Shown here: positions 7,507 through 15,485 of the stretch, piece by piece
Numbering within the stretch: the stretch's first letter is position 1
Layout of the letters: each line of letters opens with the position of its first letter
NCBI GenBank assembly: GCA_021845835.1
Contig: JAJZVE010000002.1
Span: 1-28,227 of the forward strand
DNA length: 28,227 bases
Source: Pseudomonadota bacterium
Lineage (GTDB): Bacteria; Pseudomonadota; Alphaproteobacteria; Acetobacterales; Acetobacteraceae
Direction of reading: 5' to 3'
Position numbers and translations under genes: made by a program
The notes under the pieces: model-generated
The model's database searches: none
The model's input: the letters and a program-made list of their open reading frames with translations, nothing else
What the model was told of the DNA's origin: nothing

Positions 7507-8772
7507 TCACTCGCCTTCATGGGCGGACCTGGGAGCAGCGTTTCCAGTTCCACTGCCCAGGTCGATGTTGCCGGGATTACGGGGGATCAACTGATTGGGA
7601 AGACCAAAGGCCATCAGGATTCCGAACACGACGAACGCAGTCACGAGGAGAGCGGCGGCATCCGGGAGCGCCGTCGTATCGAACAGCAGCCCGCCAGCCG
7701 CGGACCCAGTCGCCGCTCCGAGGCTTGTTGCCGCGGTGAGCTGCCCAAGCTTGGCGCCCTGTGCGGTGTCGGCCTTGCGCGACATCCAGTACGTGAGGAT
7801 CGGAGACAGGATACCCGCACTGGCGGAAACCGCCCCTACCACGGTCAGCATGGCACCAAAATTCGACGCGCGGGAACTCAAGTACAGGCCGGCGGCCAGC
7901 ACCGTCAGGGCCGGGGAGATAAGCCATCGGGTGACTTCGGGCCGCAGCCAGGGCGAAAAGACGATCGCCTGGACCGCAAACATGACCAGGCTGCATTCGG
8001 TGAACATCAGCGCGATCTGATCTTGACTCAAACCGAGTTCCTGCTTGCCGCGCAGCGACAGGCCGACTTCGAAGACGCTGATACTGGCAGCAACGACGAA
8101 GGATAGTGTGAGCAGTTTGGCGATGACGCCAATGCTGCCCTCCGGCGCGGCCTTCAAGGGGCGGGGCAGTGGATCGGCGGGTACATGTTCGGGCAGCGCG
8201 GACGCAACCGCGATCATCGCCACAAGTCCGAGCAGCGAGGCGCCGGCCAGCGGCGCCGCGATCGCGCCCGCCTTTTCTGGCAGGATCAACATGCGCGAGC
8301 CGGCCCGGGCAATGAATATGCCAGCCGCGGGCCCGACCAGAAACCCGGCAACGCCCGCAAGGTTGACGAAGCTGAGTCGCCTTGCCCGCACTGCCTCGGT
8401 TGGGGCGAGATCGCCGATGCTGGCCGATGCAATCGGCGTAATCGCTGCAGCGAACAGGCCGCTGGTGAAGCGTTCAAGATAGGTGGCCGTCACACTCTCG
8501 ATCAGGGAGAAGACCAGCATGCTTGCGCTGAAGCCGAGCAGTCCGACAAGCAGGAGTCTGCGGCGGCCATACCGATCCGACAACCACCCCCAGACGGGAG
8601 CGAACAGAAAAAGTCCCAGGGTATAGACGCTCGTGAGCAGGCCGGTGTTGCGCGAGATCAGAGCTGGATTGGTGCCGGGGCCGAGCAGGCGCTCGATCAG
8701 ATAGGGCAGCAGCGGCAGGGTGACGCCGTACCCAATCGACACCGTGAAGGTGGCGAGCATGAGCGCGGTCAC
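7507..8772 (-). CDS. MFS transporter, N-terminus uncertain
   Basis: The protein has about 12 hydrophobic segments and the MFS loop 2-3 signature in the form WGWLSDRYGRRR. It most resembles drug/metabolite:H+ antiporters (DHA1-like), and the substrate cannot be told. The open frame continues to 9165, but the stretch 8773-9165 codes for Cys/Arg/Pro-rich, non-hydrophobic sequence unlike an MFS N-terminus. No ATG lies in frame near the first helix; GTG 8772, directly before TALMLATF, is the best bacterial start, with no good ribosome site. The residues just before it (HETPSKTRRRVDGTPLSAG) look like a normal cytoplasmic MFS leader, so translation may really begin farther upstream in another frame followed by a frameshift; see the entry for 8773-9134. 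The downstream exported-protein gene starts 7 bases after the stop. Confidence 0.8.
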   Translation of the reverse strand: MTALMLATFTVSIGYGVTLPLLPYLIERLLGPGTNPALISRNTGLLTSVYTLGLFLFAPVWGWLSDRYGRRRLLLVGLLGFSASMLVFSLIESVTATYLERFTSGLFAAAITPIASASIGDLAPTEAVRARRLSFVNLAGVAGFLVGPAAGIFIARAGSRMLILPEKAGAIAAPLAGASLLGLVAMIAVASALPEHVPADPLPRPLKAAPEGSIGVIAKLLTLSFVVAASISVFEVGLSLRGKQELGLSQDQIALMFTECSLVMFAVQAIVFSPWLRPEVTRWLISPALTVLAAGLYLSSRASNFGAMLTVVGAVSASAGILSPILTYWMSRKADTAQGAKLGQLTAATSLGAATGSAAGGLLFDTTALPDAAALLVTAFVVFGILMAFGLPNQLIPRNPGNIDLGSGTGNAAPRSAHEGE

Positions 8773-9134
8773 GACACCCGCCGACAGAGGTGTGCCATCG
8801 ACTCGCCTCCGGGTCTTTGATGGCGTCTCGTGCAGAGGCTGAATGGTCTGCCTGCCGGCGATCAGCAGCGATGTCGGCGCGCCGGCGGCTTGGCGGTGGC
8901 CGCATCGGAGCCACTGACCACCCCGGGCAATCCTGCGGACGCACCAGCCTCGGGGGAGGAGCCGAGGTCGCCCCGAGGTCCGTCCAGTTGCCGCCTTTGT
9001 CGAGAAGCGTGGTTCATTTTCACAACTCCGTTCCGGTAGGTCGCAGGAAGTCCAGCAAGCCTGCACGACTGCGCCTGGCGGTGCGCTGTCGGAGCGGCCA
9101 TCATGCCGCCTTGGCACAATGACCGCTGGAACAG
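8773..9134 (-). other. Gap between DUF305 and MFS genes; possible displaced MFS 5' end
   Basis: There is no convincing complete gene here. On the minus strand, ATG 9017 is preceded by a good GGAG eight bases upstream and opens a 51-codon frame (MNHASRQRRQLDGP..., stop at 8862) with a hydrophilic, disordered-looking product. The MFS frame is also open across the same bases but has no start signal. The MFS-like leader (HETPSKTRRRV) is reached just after the small frame stops. One reading is that the small frame is the original MFS start, separated from it by a one-base indel; another is that it is a short upstream frame. The sequence cannot decide between them. Confidence 0.3.
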
Positions 9135-9605
9135 TCAGGGACTGGCAGGATGCTTCGCCTGCCATTTTTGCATTTCGCGGATCTCTTTCTCCTGAGCGGA
9201 GATGATGCCGCTGGCCATGCGGCGCAGCATCGGATCCTTGCCGTACTGCAGCTCGGTGCGCGCCATGTCGATGGCACCCTGGTGGTGGGGGATCATCATG
9301 GCAACGAAGTCTCGATCGGCATCGCCGCTGACCGGTGCGCTCATCATGTTCCGCTGCATCTTCTGCATGGACTGCATCATCGCCTGCGCAGCCGGTCCAT
9401 TCGCCTGTGCCGGCATCTGCCCCATGCCCTGCATACCGCCCTGACCGCCCATCATGCCCGGCTGGCCGGTTGTCCCAGGCATTGGCATGGTTTGCTCAGG
9501 CGGATTCTGCTGCTGCGCCGCGGCGGGAAGGATCGCCAGCATACTTGCGACCACCGAATTGAGCAGGTGCCGGGCCAGTCTGGACTTGTGATGAATTGCT
9601 CGCAT
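9135..9605 (-). CDS. DUF305 family periplasmic protein
   Basis: The 156-aa protein has a signal peptide (hydrophobic core about 14-29, AAA cleavage region), then a Met/Gln/Gly-rich linker (about 38-90, with GMMGGQGGMQGMGQM) and a C-terminal four-helix DUF305 domain. The family hallmark MIPHHQGAIDMA is present (H107, H108), as are the Met-rich helix MMQSMQKMQRNMM and the conserved end ISAQEKEIREMQKW. DUF305 proteins such as cyanobacterial CopM bind copper outside the cytoplasm; here too a copper buffer is likely (family knowledge plus context). The start is ATG 9605 with GGAGAC a few bases upstream. It is the first gene of the minus-strand run, and its promoter should lie within 9606-9889, where I see no other gene. 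Confidence 0.93.
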   Translation of the reverse strand: MRAIHHKSRLARHLLNSVVASMLAILPAAAQQQNPPEQTMPMPGTTGQPGMMGGQGGMQGMGQMPAQANGPAAQAMMQSMQKMQRNMMSAPVSGDADRDFVAMMIPHHQGAIDMARTELQYGKDPMLRRMASGIISAQEKEIREMQKWQAKHPASP

Positions 9606-9889
9606 CGACTTGTCTCCAGGTGGTACTGTCAGGAAATTCCGGCTGAATCACGCGGCACGCGATGTGCGCAGTCAACAAATGCCTCGCGATGCGCCACGCT
9701 TGGCATCCGGGGCTTCAACCGTCCGGCACTTACGTCATGTGAGCGCAACGCGCATGGCTGCCTGCTTTCCGCGGGATGCATTCGGTATAGGCGTCGCGCG
9801 ATAGCGGCACCCGTCTGGCGAAACTTGGGCCGAGGGCATTCCGGATAGCGGTCAGGAACGTCGGCAGCCGCGGATAGGCCCGCGGGCGA
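9606..9889. other. Intergenic region upstream of the DUF305 gene
   Basis: These 284 bases lie between the tail of the secreted-protein gene and the DUF305 start, with both genes on the minus strand. They should contain the DUF305 promoter. I see no clear CueR- or CsoR-type dyad and no coding frame with a ribosome site. Confidence 0.35.
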
Positions 9890-10291
9890 TCAGGCGATCC
9901 GTCGGGGCGGAGGAAGTGCGGGAGCGGTGTGAATCCCTGGTTTGGGCTCCGACAGGGCCGCCGGAGGCACAGAACGGCCGGCCAAGAGGGGGAGAGACGG
10001 GTCAGCCGATCCAGATGCCAGGCCCCCGGCGGAACCGGCGCACGGCGCCGCGGTGCAACAAGCCGGACCATGTACGTCATCGGAGCCACCGCATGGTGTG
10101 GCCGGACCGTGGGTCACCGACGTCGCGACCGGCCTTGCCTCGTCTGTCTTCACATGCGCGTGCCGAAGTGGGGCATGACGGATTGCAGCCAAAGTCGAGG
10201 CCTGGGCCGGCGGCATGCCGAATACGAGCGCCAACAGGAAGAGCAGTCCCGCAAGTACTTGGCTAATCATGCCTGCGGCGGCGCCCGGCAT
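9890..10291 (-). CDS. Small secreted Cys/His-containing protein next to csoR
   Basis: The 133-aa protein starts at ATG 10291, chosen because GAGG lies 8 bases upstream; GTG 10297 overlaps the csoR stop but is only 2 bases from that site, and ATG 10270 begins exactly at the signal peptide. The leader (MISQVLAGLLFLLALVFGM, cleavage near AQAS) is clear. The mature part is Pro/Ala-rich and low in complexity, with several His (HAPLRHAHVK) and four Cys in a short span (TPCGGSDDVHGPACC and APC), and it ends PPPRRIA. Short secreted proteins with a Cys cluster and a Pro/Arg tail occur beside copper regulators in related bacteria, but I cannot name the family. It is translationally linked behind csoR, so a periplasmic copper-binding role is the natural guess. 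Confidence 0.6.
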   Translation of the reverse strand: MPGAAAGMISQVLAGLLFLLALVFGMPPAQASTLAAIRHAPLRHAHVKTDEARPVATSVTHGPATPCGGSDDVHGPACCTAAPCAGSAGGLASGSADPSLPLLAGRSVPPAALSEPKPGIHTAPALPPPRRIA

Positions 10292-10296
10292 TGCCA

Positions 10297-10572
10297 CTAC
10301 CTCGTCATACGGCCGATCGTCCCGACCAGTTCCTCGACCTTGTGCCGCTGTTCGACAGAGTCGCGGGAAGCGAAGGCGTCAGCAACACAATGCGACAGAT
10401 GATCTCGCAGAATCTCAGTCTCAACCTTGTGCAAGGCGGCGCGGACCGCATTGATTTGCGTCAACACATCCACGCAGTAGCGGTCGTATTCAACCATGCG
10501 CAGCAGGCCGCCGATCTGGCCCTCGATGCGGCGCAGTCGCGTGACGACGGTCTTTTTGGTTGCCGGGTGCAT
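10297..10572 (-). CDS. csoR: CsoR-family copper-sensing repressor
   Basis: This 91-aa all-helical protein belongs to the CsoR/RcnR/FrmR (DUF156) family. The metal ligands fit CsoR: C33, H58 and C62 have the same spacing as C36/H61/C65 of the Mycobacterium tuberculosis protein. FrmR-type sensors lack the last Cys, and RcnR has His there. The DNA-contact surface is conserved (RLRRIEGQIGGLLRMV). It should repress until Cu(I) binds. It is divergent from the Cu-ATPase gene with 104 bases between them, where an inverted repeat GATACC...GGTATC is a candidate operator. The start ATG 10572 has only a weak ribosome site. Its stop overlaps or adjoins the start of the secreted-protein gene. Confidence 0.92.
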   Translation of the reverse strand: MHPATKKTVVTRLRRIEGQIGGLLRMVEYDRYCVDVLTQINAVRAALHKVETEILRDHLSHCVADAFASRDSVEQRHKVEELVGTIGRMTR

Positions 10573-10593
10573 GTTGTCTACAAGTGTTTATAT

Positions 10594-10617
10594 GATACCG
10601 TGCCCAGTATAGGTATC
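10594..10617. promoter_or_regulatory. Candidate CsoR operator between csoR and the Cu-ATPase gene
   Basis: A perfect inverted repeat GATACC (10594-10599) / GGTATC (10612-10617) is separated by 12 bases and centred between the divergent csoR and copper ATPase starts. Known CsoR sites have AT-flanked inverted repeats around a G/C core of similar overall length. The spacer here (GTGCCCAGTATA) is not a clean G tract, so the match is partial. Assignment rests on position plus symmetry. Confidence 0.5.
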
Positions 10618-10676
10618 GAGCGCCAGAGCGCGCCGCAAAGGTCACATCCGCGTGGCCGGCGGCCAGGACCAGTCAG

Positions 10677-13049
10677 ATGAGCCAGGCGAAGCAGGATCAG
10701 ACGCACGCTCACCGCCGAGAGGATGGGCAGACGCCGCACGCGGCCATGAAAGCGGTGGCGACCGATCCGGTGTGTGGCATGAAGGTCGATCCCGCGCGCT
10801 CGCCACACCATCAGGAGCATGCAGGGCAGGTCTATCACTTCTGCTCGATCGGATGTCGCGCGAAGTTCATCGCCGAACCGGCCAGGTATCTGCGGCCTGG
10901 CGCCGCCGCGCCGGCGCCGGCGGCGCCGCCCGGCACGGTCTGGACCTGCCCGATGCACCCGCAGGTGCGGCAGGACCATCCGGGCAGCTGTCCGATCTGC
11001 GGCATGACGCTCGAACCGGTGGCACCCGTGGCCGAGACCGGGCCCAGCCCCGAGTTGATCGACATGTCCCGGCGGTTCTGGATCAGCCTTGTCCTGACCG
11101 TCCCCCTGACGCTGCTGGCGATGGCTGAATACGTACCCGGCCTTGACCTGCATGCCGTCATCTCCCGCCGGCAGTCGATCTGGGTGCAGTTCGTGCTAAG
11201 CAGCCCGGTCGTGCTGTGGGGTGGCTGGCCATTCTTCGTGCGTGGCTGGCAATCCGTCGTGCGCCGCAACCTGAACATGTTCACGCTGATCGCCCTTGGT
11301 GTCGGCGTCGCTTACATCTTCAGCGTGGTCGCAACCATCGCACCCGGTATCTTCCCTGCCGGTTTCCGCGCCGCGGAGGGGACGGTTCCGGCTTATTTCG
11401 AGGTGGCGGGCGTGATCACCACGCTGGTGCTGCTCGGCCAAGTGCTGGAGCTGCGTGCCCGCGAGCAGACCGGCGGTGCCATCCGCGCCCTGCTCAACCT
11501 CGCACCGAAGTTCGCCAACCGGATCGGCGCCGACGGCACCGACGAACGGATCACGCTCGATGCTGTGCAGGTGGGAGACCGTTTGCGAGTGCGCCCGGGG
11601 GAGGGCGTGCCGGTGGACGGCATCGTGCTGGAGGGACGTAGCAGCGTTGATGAGTCGATGGTGACCGGCGAGTCCATGCCGGTCACCAAGGAGTCGGGTG
11701 CGAAACTCATCGGCGGCACGGTGAACGGCACCGGAGCCTTGGTCATGCGCGCGGAAAAGGTGGGGGCGGAGACCGTGCTGGCGCGCATCGTCGCCATGGT
11801 GGCGGAGGCCCAGCGCTCCCGCGCGCCGATCCAGCGGCTGGCGGACACGGTGTCCGGCTATTTCGTGCCCGCGGTGGTGGCGATCGCGCTCATCGCCTTC
11901 GTCGTCTGGGCGGTCTGGGGACCGACGCCAGCACTGGCCAACGGTCTGCTGGCGGCCGTCGCGGTGCTGATTATCGCCTGCCCCTGTGCGCTCGGCCTCG
12001 CGACGCCGATGTCGATTCAGGTAGGTGTCGGCAAGGGCGCGACTTTCGGCGTGCTGATCCGTTCGGCGGAGGCGCTGGAACGCATGGAGAAGGTGGACAC
12101 GCTGGTTGCCGACAAGACCGGCACGCTGACGCTCGGCAAGCCGCAGGTCACCCGCATCGTGCCTACCGGCGAGATTGCCGAAGACGATCTGCTGCGGCTC
12201 GCCGCCAGCCTGGAGCGGTCGAGTGAGCACCCGCTGGCGGCCGCCATCGTTGCGGCGGCGCGGGAGCGTGCGCTAGTCCTACAGGACCCACAGGACTTCC
12301 AGTCGGCGACCGGGCAGGGCGTGCGCGGTCAGGTCGGCGGGCGAAACGTGGCGCTCGGCAACCTCCACCTGATGCAGGGGGCGGGGATCGACATCGCGCC
12401 GCTCGCCGCCGAGGCGGATGCGATGCGGGCAACCGGTGCGACCGCGCTGTTCGTGGCGGTGGACGGGAAACCCGGCGGGGTCATTGCGATTGCCGACCCG
12501 ATCAAGGAGACCACGCCTTCCGCCCTCGCGGCACTGCGTGCCAACGGCGTTCGCATCGTCATGTTGACCGGCGACAACCGCAAAACCGCCGAGGCGGTGG
12601 CGCGCCAGCTTCAGATCGGCGATGTCGAGGCGGACGTGCTGCCCGACCAGAAGCACGCGGTGGTGCGGCGGCTGCGCCAGCAGGGCCGCGTGGTGGCCAT
12701 GGCCGGCGACGGCGTGAACGACGCGCCGGCGTTGGCGGAGGCCGATATCGGAATCGCAATGGGTACCGGCACCGAGGTCGCCATGCAGAGCGCCGGCGTG
12801 ACGCTGGTGAAAGGGGATCTAAAGGGGATTGAGCGCGCCCGGCATCTCAGCCGCGCGACGATGCGCAACATCCGCGAGAACCTGTTCTTTGCCTTCATCT
12901 ACAACACAATCGGCGTGCCGATTGCCGCCGGCGCGCTTTATCCGGCTCTCGGCATCCGCCTGAGTCCCATTATCGCGGCGGCTGCGATGGCGCTCAGTTC
13001 GGTTTCTGTGGTCGTCAACGCGCTGCGCCTGCGCCGCGTCCAGCTTTAA
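10677..13049 (+). CDS. copA: Cu(I)-exporting P1B-type ATPase with N-terminal YHS and HMBD domains
   Basis: The 790-aa pump carries no HMA domain at its N-terminus. Instead there is a YHS domain (about residues 29-72: DPVCGM with C33, then FCSIGC with C56 and C60) and a heavy-metal-binding domain (about 88-112: TCPMHP with C91, CPICGM with C105 and C108). The core is complete: the actuator motif TGES, the membrane metal site CPC (C435, C437), phosphorylation site DKTGT (D479), GDGVNDAP and eight helices. The last helix reads [15 protein letters not shown] and the seventh has YN, the P1B-1 signature for Cu(I)/Ag(I). It exports copper from the cytoplasm and is probably repressed by the divergent CsoR. 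The start is ATG 10677, with AGGA at 10665-10668. Confidence 0.95.
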   Translation: MSQAKQDQTHAHRREDGQTPHAAMKAVATDPVCGMKVDPARSPHHQEHAGQVYHFCSIGCRAKFIAEPARYLRPGAAAPAPAAPPGTVWTCPMHPQVRQDHPGSCPICGMTLEPVAPVAETGPSPELIDMSRRFWISLVLTVPLTLLAMAEYVPGLDLHAVISRRQSIWVQFVLSSPVVLWGGWPFFVRGWQSVVRRNLNMFTLIALGVGVAYIFSVVATIAPGIFPAGFRAAEGTVPAYFEVAGVITTLVLLGQVLELRAREQTGGAIRALLNLAPKFANRIGADGTDERITLDAVQVGDRLRVRPGEGVPVDGIVLEGRSSVDESMVTGESMPVTKESGAKLIGGTVNGTGALVMRAEKVGAETVLARIVAMVAEAQRSRAPIQRLADTVSGYFVPAVVAIALIAFVVWAVWGPTPALANGLLAAVAVLIIACPCALGLATPMSIQVGVGKGATFGVLIRSAEALERMEKVDTLVADKTGTLTLGKPQVTRIVPTGEIAEDDLLRLAASLERSSEHPLAAAIVAAARERALVLQDPQDFQSATGQGVRGQVGGRNVALGNLHLMQGAGIDIAPLAAEADAMRATGATALFVAVDGKPGGVIAIADPIKETTPSALAALRANGVRIVMLTGDNRKTAEAVARQLQIGDVEADVLPDQKHAVVRRLRQQGRVVAMAGDGVNDAPALAEADIGIAMGTGTEVAMQSAGVTLVKGDLKGIERARHLSRATMRNIRENLFFAFIYNTIGVPIAAGALYPALGIRLSPIIAAAAMALSSVSVVVNALRLRRVQL

Positions 13050-13063
13050 TTTCACATTGCTGA

Positions 13064-13077
13064 TTGACCTGGATCAA
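13064..13077. promoter_or_regulatory. FNR/Anr-type box upstream of the DUF2933-YHS gene
   Basis: TTGACCTGGATCAA matches the FNR-family consensus TTGAT-N4-ATCAA at 9 of 10 positions and has the full TTGA-N6-TCAA core. Its centre is about 90 bases before ATG 13161. A class II start 41 bases downstream (near 13112) would put a -10-like CATACG at 13100-13105. This suggests oxygen- or redox-dependent control of the 13.1-17.2 kb genes, by inference only; no FNR-type gene is in the window. Confidence 0.5.
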
Positions 13078-13160
13078 GGTCGCCGCCGTGAGCAAGAGCC
13101 ATACGGTGGTGTGGTATTTCATACTGATCGGGACCGCGGCGTGGAGGCGCGGAGGGAGAG

Positions 13161-13511
13161 ATGAACAGCGGTTTGCAGAGCCTGTTGTGGTTCGGCCTGA
13201 TCGCGATCTTCTTCTTTCTGATGATGCGTGGCGGCTGCGGTTCGCACGTCATGGGCCACGGCCGGCACGGCACTGACGGTCAGCCGCCAGGGGCCGGTAA
13301 CGGCCCGTCCCGCATGCAGACGGGCACGGCGGTCGATCCGGTCTGCGGCAGGCAGGTGGATCCGGTCTCGGCAAAGTCGTCGATCTTTCGTGGTCAGGCC
13401 TATTTCTTCTGCTCCGCGGAGCATCGCGACGCCTTCGAGGCGGATCCCGAGCGCTACATCAAACAACGGGCGGTGCCGGCATCATCCGGGGAGCAACACG
13501 CCCATGGCTGA
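13161..13511 (+). CDS. DUF2933-like membrane segment fused to a YHS metal-binding domain
   Basis: The 116-aa protein starts at ATG 13161 behind a strong GGAGGGAGAG. One N-terminal membrane helix (about residues 7-22) is followed by a Gly/His/Cys segment (RGGCGSHVMGHGRHG, about 23-37), the usual DUF2933 ending. A YHS domain follows (about 57-101: VDPVCGRQV, FFCSAEHRDAFEADPERY) and a His tail. YHS domains bind soft metals through Cys, and one is also present on the copper ATPase just upstream. The part after the helix is likely cytoplasmic or periplasmic; topology is not clear from sequence. A membrane-tethered metal carrier feeding the ATPase is a plausible role. The next gene starts inside its last codons. 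Confidence 0.85.
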   Translation: MNSGLQSLLWFGLIAIFFFLMMRGGCGSHVMGHGRHGTDGQPPGAGNGPSRMQTGTAVDPVCGRQVDPVSAKSSIFRGQAYFFCSAEHRDAFEADPERYIKQRAVPASSGEQHAHG

Positions 13512-13839
13512 GCGAATCCACAGGGCTTCCCGGGTGAGCCACATCAACATTCGGGCGCGCACCGCCCCACGCTTGCCCGTCATTGCGCTCGGCCTGAGCC
13601 TCGGGCTGTTCTTCGTGATCACCTTTGTTCTCTGCGTCGGCTATGACCTGGTGTTTGCGGGCCGCACGATGGCGGACATCTGGCTCCGTCTGCTGCCGGG
13701 GTTCACGTGGCTCAGCTGGAGCAGCTTTCTTCTGGGGTTGGCCGAGAGCTTTGCCTATGGCTGGTATGTCGCGCTGATCTTCGGGCCGTTGTTCAATTAC
13801 TTTTCTTTGAGATTTGAAGCCTCACCAAGCGAGACATGA
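13504..13839 (+). CDS. DUF5676 family membrane protein
   Basis: The 111-aa protein starts at ATG 13504, overlapping the previous stop by 8 bases, so it is translationally coupled. After a basic N-terminus (about 1-24) there are two membrane helices (about 25-47, with GLSLGLFFVITFVLCVGYDL, and about 75-97, with ESFAYGWYVALIFGPLFNYF) joined by LLPGFTWLSWSSFLLGL. The pattern matches DUF5676, which has no known function and is repeatedly found in bacterial heavy-metal clusters. An 18-bp near-perfect tandem duplication (13827-13862) runs through the stop codon, so the C-terminal residues may be altered from the ancestor. Confidence 0.85.
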   Translation: MAERIHRASRVSHINIRARTAPRLPVIALGLSLGLFFVITFVLCVGYDLVFAGRTMADIWLRLLPGFTWLSWSSFLLGLAESFAYGWYVALIFGPLFNYFSLRFEASPSET

Positions 13840-13862
13840 GCCTCAAGCGAGACATGCGCCTG
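13827..13862 (+). repeat. 18-bp tandem duplication across the DUF5676 stop
   Basis: Two adjacent copies, 13827-13844 and 13845-13862, share 16 of 18 bases (AAGCGAGACATG then A or C, GCCT, C or G). The first copy contains the TGA of the DUF5676 gene. Confidence 0.7.
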
Positions 13863-13969
13863 CAGAAGCAGATCGCCGGCCCTGGACCAAATCCCGCAGC
13901 GTCGCATCCGGTCGGCGTGAGGCAGGTGCCATCGCGTTCCACCGTCTGCCTGAAACCGACAGGCCGGCC

Positions 13970-15106
13970 ATGACCACCTGCCCCCCGACCTGCCACAGGC
14001 CGCGCTGCGAGCACAGCGTCCCGTTCCTCTGGCCATTCGCCGCCGCCATCGAACTCGAGGAAGCTGGGCTGAAGATGGTCGCGGACAACCTGAAGTTCGT
14101 TGCCGAGGCGGAGGCGATGGCGGCGCCGCCGCCGCCGGAATGGGCGACCGCCAACCGGGTCCTGCTCGACCTTGACACCATGCGGCTACGCGACTTCGCA
14201 GCCGGAACGACGGCCGGCGCGGCGCTTCCCGTCATCATCGACGCTCCTTATGCCGGCCACAGCTCCACCATCGCCGACTATGCCAGGGGCCAGAGCCTGG
14301 TCGAGACGCTGCAGGCATCGGGCATCGCGCGGGTGCTGGTGACCGACTGGAAGGCCGCGACCGAGCCGATGAAGGATTTCGACATCGACAAATATCTGGC
14401 TGAGATCAACGCGGTGATCGACGATCTCGGCGGTGCCGCGATCCTGGTGGGGCTGTGCCAGGGCGGCTGGATGTCGGCCATGTATGCGGCACGGTTTCCC
14501 GGCAAGGTGCGCGCGCTGGTGCTGGCCGGCTCGCCGATCGACACCCATGCCGGCAACGGCCCCCTGAAGCGTCTGGTCCGTGACCTGCCAGCGACCTTCT
14601 ACACGGGGATGGTGGAGTCCGGCGGCGGCCTGATGCGCGGGCTGGCCATGCTGGCGGGTTGGAAGAACATGCATCCAGGCGAGCAATATCTCGGAAAATT
14701 CCTGGATCTGTACGAACATGTCGAAGATGAGCGCTACCTGAAGCGGACCGAGACCTTCGAGCAGTGGTACGAAAATCCGCTCGATCTGCCGGGTCGATAT
14801 TATCTGCAGGCGATCGACTTGCTGTTTCGCGAGAACGAACTCGCACGGGGTCGGTTTGTGGCGCTGGGGCGCCGGATCACGCTGCGCGACGTCACCTGCC
14901 CGCTTTACCTTCTCGCCGGCGAAGCCGACGACATCACGACGAAGGAGCAGGTATTTGCGGCGGCGCGTCTGGTCGGCACGCCGGCGGGACAGATCGAGCG
15001 GCAACTGGTTCCCGGTGGCCATATCGGGTTGTTCATGGGCAGCCGCACGCTGGCCGAAAGTTGGCCGCGTATTGCCGCGTGGCTGCTGGCGAACGGAGCC
15101 GCGTGA
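13970..15106 (+). CDS. PHA-synthase-like alpha/beta hydrolase with a Cys nucleophile
   Basis: The 378-aa protein starts at ATG 13970; an in-frame TTG at 13814 would run through the DUF5676 gene and gives non-protein-like sequence. The fold is alpha/beta hydrolase. The nucleophile elbow is GLCQGG (C163), the G-x-C-x-G-G box of PhaC polyhydroxyalkanoate synthases rather than the serine of lipases. Matching acid and base positions are D320/D321 (AGEADD) and H351 (PGGHIG). The length equals class III PhaC (about 355 aa). No phaE, phaA or phaB is nearby, so it may be a divergent synthase, a PHB-mobilising enzyme or an acyltransferase. Its place inside a metal cluster is unexplained, although polyphosphate- or PHB-linked membrane complexes are known to bind metals and could be relevant (speculation). 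Confidence 0.8.
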   Translation: MTTCPPTCHRPRCEHSVPFLWPFAAAIELEEAGLKMVADNLKFVAEAEAMAAPPPPEWATANRVLLDLDTMRLRDFAAGTTAGAALPVIIDAPYAGHSSTIADYARGQSLVETLQASGIARVLVTDWKAATEPMKDFDIDKYLAEINAVIDDLGGAAILVGLCQGGWMSAMYAARFPGKVRALVLAGSPIDTHAGNGPLKRLVRDLPATFYTGMVESGGGLMRGLAMLAGWKNMHPGEQYLGKFLDLYEHVEDERYLKRTETFEQWYENPLDLPGRYYLQAIDLLFRENELARGRFVALGRRITLRDVTCPLYLLAGEADDITTKEQVFAAARLVGTPAGQIERQLVPGGHIGLFMGSRTLAESWPRIAAWLLANGAA

Positions 15107-15202
15107 TACAAGTCAACGATTTGGGTGAACGCGCATGCCATTCACATTCAGGTCGAACGGTTCCCTTTGGAAGGCGGACGTGCGAGGAGTGGAGCAGGTG
15201 AC

Positions 15203-15463
15203 ATGATCCATGCCGACCATCCAACCGGGCGCAGCTTCTTCTCCTCGCGCGGCAATCTGGTGCTGCTCGGCTTCCTGCTGATCGGCGGCTACTTCCTGGT
15301 GACCGAACACCGCGCGCATCTTGCTCTCGCCGTCCCGTTCCTGCCCTGGCTGCTGCTGCTGGCCTGCCCGCTGATGCACCTGTTCATGCATCATGGTGAC
15401 GAAGGGAGTGGGAACGGCGGTCACGGGCAGCCGCGCGATACCCCGCCCGCTCACCCGCACTGA
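15203..15463 (+). CDS. DUF2933 family small membrane protein
   Basis: The 86-aa protein starts at ATG 15203 with GGAGCAGG upstream; an earlier in-frame start at 15125 is less likely. Two hydrophobic helices (about residues 18-35, LVLLGFLLIGGYFLVTEH, and about 42-59, PFLPWLLLLACPLMHLFM) are followed by HHGDEGSGNGGHG and a His/Pro tail. The order SRGNLVLLGFLLI, CPLMHLFMHHG is typical of DUF2933, a family of unknown function common in copper and silver clusters. C52 and M55, with the following His residues, could form a membrane-proximal Cu site (inference). The gene lies 96 bases after the hydrolase and 22 before the methyltransferase-like gene. Confidence 0.88.
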   Translation: MIHADHPTGRSFFSSRGNLVLLGFLLIGGYFLVTEHRAHLALAVPFLPWLLLLACPLMHLFMHHGDEGSGNGGHGQPRDTPPAHPH

Positions 15464-15485
15464 CCCGCGCAGCCACGGAGATCCG

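Noticed and set aside
13088..13276. Small GTG-initiated frame with a hydrophobic patch
   Set aside because: It overlaps the DUF2933-YHS gene in another frame and lies upstream of the likely transcription start set by the FNR box.
13814..13969. TTG-initiated extension of the hydrolase
   Set aside because: It overlaps the DUF5676 gene end and the tandem duplication, and its translation is Arg/His-rich and unlike the family.
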